A DNA stretch of 16,604 nucleotides, taken from the NCBI GenBank assembly GCA_900549335.1, contig UROJ01000008.1, positions 1-16,604 on the forward strand, read 5' to 3'. The DNA is from an uncultured Collinsella sp. (GTDB lineage: Bacteria > Actinomycetota > Coriobacteriia > Coriobacteriales > Coriobacteriaceae). Under the pieces are notes generated by a model, which saw nothing but the letters and a program-made list of their open reading frames with translations, did not search any database and was not told the origin of the DNA. Below are positions 13,929-16,604 of this stretch, in pieces; position 1 is the first letter of the stretch, and every line of letters starts with the position of its first letter. A program made the translations under genes and the position numbers.

Positions 13929-14858
13929 GTGTCCAATAAATCCAAGGACGCTGACCCCAAGCAACCAAATTCCTCGTTCATTCAGTTCGACGATGCAAAG
14001 CAACAGGGCGCCGCTTCGGCGGCGTCCGCCCCTCGACGGAAGGCGCTTACTGGCGTCCTGACCGCCGCGTGCGTTGCGCTAATTGTCATATCGCTGGGCT
14101 TCGTCCATCCTTCCGAGAGCGGCGCCTGGTCCATTGACTGGATCGTTCAGACCGTGACGGGGGAGAGCGTCGTCGCGAAGGACGCCAAGGGGTCTGACTC
14201 GACCGTCGCTTCGGGTAAAGCTGGCTCCAAGGATTCCAAATCTTCGGATGGTGCGAACGACGAGTCTAAGGGTTCGGATAAATCTGACTCTAAGAAGGAG
14301 TCCGAGTCTTCGGACAAGGAATCAAACAAGGGCTCGGATAGCAAAAAGTCCGAAGACAAGGATGGCAAGAAGTCTGGAGAGAAGAACAGCAATAAAAAGA
14401 CCGACGGCAATCAGTCGACTTCTCAGAACTCGACTTCTTCTGGCGGGGCCGGCTCTACGCCTGGCGCCTCCTCCTCATCCAGCGGGGCATCTTCTGCCCC
14501 CGATAACGGCAACGCCTCTACTGGCGACCAGGGCAGCTCGCAGCAGCCTAGCTACGTTACGGTGACGGTTTCGGTCACATCGAGCTCTGTGGGCAATCCT
14601 GTGTCCTCTGGTGGCACCTTTACCTTTAACGAAGGCGCTACCGTCTACGATGCCCTGTGCGCGCTGGGCCTTTCTGTCAACGCACATGGCTCGTCGTACG
14701 GTACGTATGTCTCCGCGATTGGTGGTTTGGCCGAGAAACAGTACGGCGGCACGAGCGGCTGGATGTACTCCGTCAACGGCACAACGCCCATGACGGCCTG
14801 CAGTAACTACGTTCTCTCCAATGGCGACAACGTTGTTTGGTATTACGTAACGGGCTAG
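13929..14858 (+). CDS. Membrane-anchored protein with C-terminal DUF4430 (transcobalamin-like) domain
   Basis: A 309-aa type II membrane protein. A basic/polar N-terminus (1-38) precedes one hydrophobic helix (about 39-59, GVLTAACVALIVISLGFV), a long Ser/Lys/Asp/Glu stalk (about 75-205), and a domain at about 209-309 that closely fits DUF4430: FNEGATVYDALCALG, YGGTSGWMYSVNG, CSNYVLSNGDNVVWYYV. Cys in DALCALG and in TACSNY may form a disulphide. The family is related to the C-terminal domain of transcobalamin and intrinsic factor. The first in-frame GTG is at 13920, directly after the upstream stop; GTG 13929 is preferred because GGTGAGGG lies just before it. Abutting the previous gene and sharing the riboswitch transcript, it is probably translationally coupled and a partner in the same surface system. 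Ligand binding is inferred. Confidence 0.85.
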   Translation: MSNKSKDADPKQPNSSFIQFDDAKQQGAASAASAPRRKALTGVLTAACVALIVISLGFVHPSESGAWSIDWIVQTVTGESVVAKDAKGSDSTVASGKAGSKDSKSSDGANDESKGSDKSDSKKESESSDKESNKGSDSKKSEDKDGKKSGEKNSNKKTDGNQSTSQNSTSSGGAGSTPGASSSSSGASSAPDNGNASTGDQGSSQQPSYVTVTVSVTSSSVGNPVSSGGTFTFNEGATVYDALCALGLSVNAHGSSYGTYVSAIGGLAEKQYGGTSGWMYSVNGTTPMTACSNYVLSNGDNVVWYYVTG

Positions 14859-14880
14859 AGGCCTCGACATAGCGCGCCAG

Positions 14881-14919
14881 ACGGGCGGTTCGGACCAACA
14901 TCCGGACCGCCCGTTTTTC
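14881..14919 (+). terminator. Strong intrinsic terminator of the riboswitch operon
   Basis: Arms 14881-14894 and 14901-14914 pair over 14 bp with one wobble around a 6-base loop, followed by TTTTC. It ends the two-gene DUF4430 unit 22 bp after the last stop codon. Confidence 0.88.
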
Positions 14920-14955
14920 ATGCGAATGGGACTGGGTCGCCGGGTCTCTCTGCAA

Positions 14956-14992
14956 ACAAAAAAACCGGTTGGAACGGGAATTCCAACCGGTT
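14956..14992 (-). terminator. Intrinsic terminator of the minus-strand GtrA gene
   Basis: Perfect 12-bp arms AACCGGTTGGAA (14963-14974) and TTCCAACCGGTT (14981-14992) with a 6-base loop. On the minus strand the stem is followed by TTTTTGTTTG, adding to two T in the stem end. It lies 27 bp after the stop at 15019 and insulates the convergent operon. Confidence 0.88.
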
Positions 14993-15018
14993 ATACATTC
15001 AAGCAAATAGTGAATCGA

Positions 15019-15426
15019 CTATGACCGTGCGCCCTCGAGGAAGAAGCGGCGGCTGAAGTAGTTGTACCAGGTGACGAGGAACGTGGCGATGGCCTTCATG
15101 GCCTGGTAGCCGATGCTCAAAAACGTGACGCCCACAAACATGTACAGGTCGTTGAGGCCCAGGCCGATCACCGACAGGATGGTGAAGATCGTGAACTCGC
15201 GCTTGCGGCTCATGCCCTCGCGGTGGTCGAACACGTACTTCATGCTGAGCCAGTAGTTGACCACGACGGACGTGATAAACGAAACCGTTGTGCTCATCAA
15301 AAAGTCGAGGTGGAACAGCTCGACGAGCGCAATGAGCATGCCCCAGTCGATGCCAAAGGAGATAAGACCCACGACGGCAAACTTGAGGAACTGCTTGGTA
15401 TGAGGTTGTGCCAGCGCCTTGCGCAC
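15019..15426 (-). CDS. GtrA-family membrane protein (copy 1)
   Basis: A 135-aa protein with four predicted membrane helices (about 13-38, 43-66, 78-103 and 107-127), the full GtrA-family layout. Family marks are FLKFAVVGLISFGIDW at the start, NYWLSMKYVF after helix 2, and the Phe/Tyr/Arg-rich end YNYFSRRFFLEG. GtrA-like proteins are thought to help move lipid-linked sugars across the membrane for glycan modification. The start is GTG at 15426, with only a weak SD (GGAT) upstream; no better in-frame start was found. It is a clear paralogue of 15646-16041, sharing MKYVF, H(R/K)EGMSR(K/R)REF and LSVIGL. No glycosyltransferase partner is in the window, so the substrate is unknown. Confidence 0.88.
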   Translation of the reverse strand: MRKALAQPHTKQFLKFAVVGLISFGIDWGMLIALVELFHLDFLMSTTVSFITSVVVNYWLSMKYVFDHREGMSRKREFTIFTILSVIGLGLNDLYMFVGVTFLSIGYQAMKAIATFLVTWYNYFSRRFFLEGARS

Positions 15427-15523
15427 GTAATCACATCCAATGCGTTGATGAATCGAGCAGGGGATACTTTAGATCTTTTGCAAGGGAAACGTAAGGTCTT
15501 TGCCAAGAACTATACGAACTCGT

Positions 15524-15572
15524 CAAATTTTCAAGAGCTAATCCGTAAACGTTGAAAATTTGCCCGTAAACG
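15524..15572. repeat. Inverted repeat interlocked with a direct repeat upstream of the GtrA gene
   Basis: CAAATTTTCAA (15524-15534) and TTGAAAATTTG (15552-15562) are perfect 11-bp inverted arms separated by 17 bp. CCGTAAACG occurs at 15543-15551 and 15564-15572, exactly 21 bp apart, two helical turns. The cluster lies about 100-150 bp upstream of the GtrA start at 15426 in an AT-rich patch. It is best read as a promoter/operator region, without a known regulator. Confidence 0.5.
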
Positions 15573-15573
15573 A

Positions 15574-15623
15574 GCGGCACCCACGGACGATACTGCGCTG
15601 AGTGCGCGTCGTCCGTGGGCGCC
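15574..15623 (-). terminator. Large hairpin after GtrA copy 2, possible terminator
   Basis: Arms around 15575-15590 and 15608-15623 pair over about 16 bp with one mismatch and a 17-base loop. On the minus strand it follows the stop of the 15646-16041 gene by about 23 bp. The downstream tract is only CTCGTTTACG, so termination may be inefficient. Confidence 0.45.
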
Positions 15624-15645
15624 GTAATGCTGCAGGGGTTTCGAG

Positions 15646-16041
15646 CTATTTTGTCTCGTCGCCCTCCAGGAAGATCTTGCGGGTCACAAAGTTGTAGACC
15701 ATGACAAGCGCGGTGGCGCAGATCTTGGCGATATTGGCCTCGAGCCCCAGACCGGCGTTGAGTGTCAGCACGATACCGTCGTTGAGCGCCAAACCGATTA
15801 CGGACAGCACGACAAAGATGATGAACTCGCGGCGGCGGCTCATGCCTTCCTTGTGCGCAAACACGTATTTCATGCTTGCGAGGTAGTTAAAGATGAGCGA
15901 GATGATAAAGCCGCTGGTGTTGGCGATTAGGATGTTGAGGCCCAGACCGTAGTGGAGCAGATTCATAATGCCAAAGTCGATAACCGTGGCAATGACACCG
16001 ACGACGCCAAATTTCATGATCTGCGCAAGGAGCTTTTGCAT
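15646..16041 (-). CDS. GtrA-family membrane protein (copy 2)
   Basis: A 131-aa protein from ATG 16041 (MQKLLAQIMKFGVVGV), preceded by AAGGCAGGT. A longer frame opens at TTG 16104 and adds a basic 21-residue stretch, but its nearest G-rich site is too close to serve as SD, and the shorter form matches the length of copy 1. Four hydrophobic helices, the IMKFGVVGV...DFGIMN opening, NYLASMKYVF and VYNFVTRKIFLEGD end mark the GtrA family. It lies 78 bp after the fructose-bisphosphatase stop on the same strand and may be co-transcribed with it. The role is presumably in transfer of lipid-linked sugars; the two copies may heteromerise, but nothing in the sequence shows that. Confidence 0.85.
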   Translation of the reverse strand: MQKLLAQIMKFGVVGVIATVIDFGIMNLLHYGLGLNILIANTSGFIISLIFNYLASMKYVFAHKEGMSRRREFIIFVVLSVIGLALNDGIVLTLNAGLGLEANIAKICATALVMVYNFVTRKIFLEGDETK

Positions 16042-16119
16042 GGTACCTGCCTTAAGCTGGCGCCGAAGCGCCGCGGGGATGACAAACTTAGCAAGTTTAG
16101 CCAATCCCCGCGGGTGGTG

Positions 16120-16604
16120 CTAGGCGCGCTCCTCGATAGCACCGTTTCTATATGCATCGAGCAGCTGGCGCAGGTCCTGGATCTGGCTGCGAATCTTGGC
16201 GCCAGTATCGGTGTCGCTCACCATGCGGCGACGGTCTGCTTGGTCAAAACGGTTGGTCTCGCTCTCGATGTCCACGTTGCGCGTGAGTGCCTCGGCGACT
16301 GTCGTAAAGGCCCGGTGCGACTTGAGGCGGCAGCCGCGCGAGCTCGAGATGAGCGTATAGCCGGCGATGCCCGTCTTGGGATGGTAAGCGCGGCAGAAGC
16401 CGCCATCGATGACCAGTAGCTTGCCCTCGGCGCGGATGGGCTGCTCACCCTTGGTGGTTTTAACGGGCGTGTGGCCGTTGATGATGTGGCCGGTCGGCGA
16501 ACATGCCATGGGCGCGACGCCAAACTCGCGCATGATGTCGTCGCAGACCGAGGGCGACTTGGTAAGCGTAAAGTATGGGTCCATCGGCTCGACCCAGGTG
16601 CTCT
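16120..16604 (-). CDS. fbp: Class III fructose-1,6-bisphosphatase, C-terminal part (cut by right edge)
   Basis: The frame is open from the right window edge to TAG at 16120-16122, about 160 residues. It matches the C-terminus of the large class III (Firmicutes-type) fructose-1,6-bisphosphatase: INGHTPVK with the metal-binding His of a calcineurin-like phosphoesterase, GKLLVIDGGFCRAYHPKTGIAGYTL, then SSRGCRLKSH. The enzyme removes the 1-phosphate of fructose-1,6-bisphosphate in gluconeogenesis. The family is usually about 650 aa, so roughly three quarters lies outside the window. The internal ATG at 16584 is not a start, because the frame continues upstream in family-like sequence. Confidence 0.9.
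   Translation of the reverse strand, partial: STWVEPMDPYFTLTKSPSVCDDIMREFGVAPMACSPTGHIINGHTPVKTTKGEQPIRAEGKLLVIDGGFCRAYHPKTGIAGYTLISSSRGCRLKSHRAFTTVAEALTRNVDIESETNRFDQADRRRMVSDTDTGAKIRSQIQDLRQLLDAYRNGAIEERA

Noticed and set aside
9798..14003. Two minus-strand open frames of about 690 and 705 codons
   Set aside because: They lie exactly opposite the strongly supported surface protein, have Arg/Gly/Val-rich sequence with no domain pattern, and reflect the high GC third positions of the plus-strand gene.
15427..15506. Upstream frame extending the GtrA gene or a separate small gene
   Set aside because: The 69-codon frame starting at 15506 is in a different frame from GtrA, turns into low-complexity Ser/Leu text over it, and has no SD.
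1..16604. CRISPR array, tRNA/rRNA genes, insertion sequences or prophage genes
   Set aside because: No regularly spaced long repeats, cloverleaf patterns, transposase/integrase frames or terminal inverted repeats were seen on either strand.

Overview
The window is high-GC DNA, probably from a gut Coriobacteriia actinobacterium and most likely Collinsella or a close relative. This rests on base composition, GTG starts, the mix of a class III fructose-bisphosphatase, GtrA proteins, FolD with FchA, a C69 dipeptidase and UbiB, and the style of the surface proteins. I inferred it from gene content; no database search was run.

Layout from left to right. (1) Positions 1-2155, minus strand: a Tat-exported phosphatidylinositol-phospholipase-C-like enzyme with a beta-trefoil-like N-terminal half, cut by the window edge. 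(2) Positions 2461-3894, minus strand: two tandem paralogous lipoproteins, each with its own SD and G-rich terminator. The distal copy (2461-3053) carries a one-base frameshift. Both have the same 19-bp near-palindrome upstream. (3) Positions 4271-5760, plus strand: FchA and FolD, a one-carbon/tetrahydrofolate pair. The FolD lacks the catalytic lysine of bifunctional FolD, which explains a separate cyclohydrolase next door. (4) Positions 5873-7396: a C69 dipeptidase preceded by three AGGGGT repeats spaced 10 bp apart. (5) Positions 7496-9684: a small phasin-like coiled-coil protein and a UbiB/ABC1 kinase-like membrane protein, closed by a terminator. (6) Positions 9762-14919: a cobalamin riboswitch, a 1267-residue surface protein and a second membrane-anchored protein, closed by a strong terminator. 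(7) Positions 14956-16604, minus strand: two GtrA-family membrane proteins and the C-terminal end of a class III fructose-1,6-bisphosphatase.

The most interesting unit is (6). A B12-sensing leader sits in front of two surface-anchored proteins built on DUF4430-type (transcobalamin C-terminal-like) domains. The first has four tandem DUF4430-like modules, a PQQ-type beta-propeller, an InlB-type repeat, a charged wall-spanning stalk and a C-terminal membrane anchor. The second has an N-terminal membrane anchor, a long charged stalk and one canonical DUF4430 domain at its tip. The simplest reading is a cell-surface cobamide capture system expressed when B12 is scarce and anchored from both ends. 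The cobamide-binding role is inferred from domain type and regulation; it is not shown by the sequence.

Most other long open frames, including minus-strand frames of 400-700 codons over the genes at 4690-14003, are high-GC shadows and were left out.
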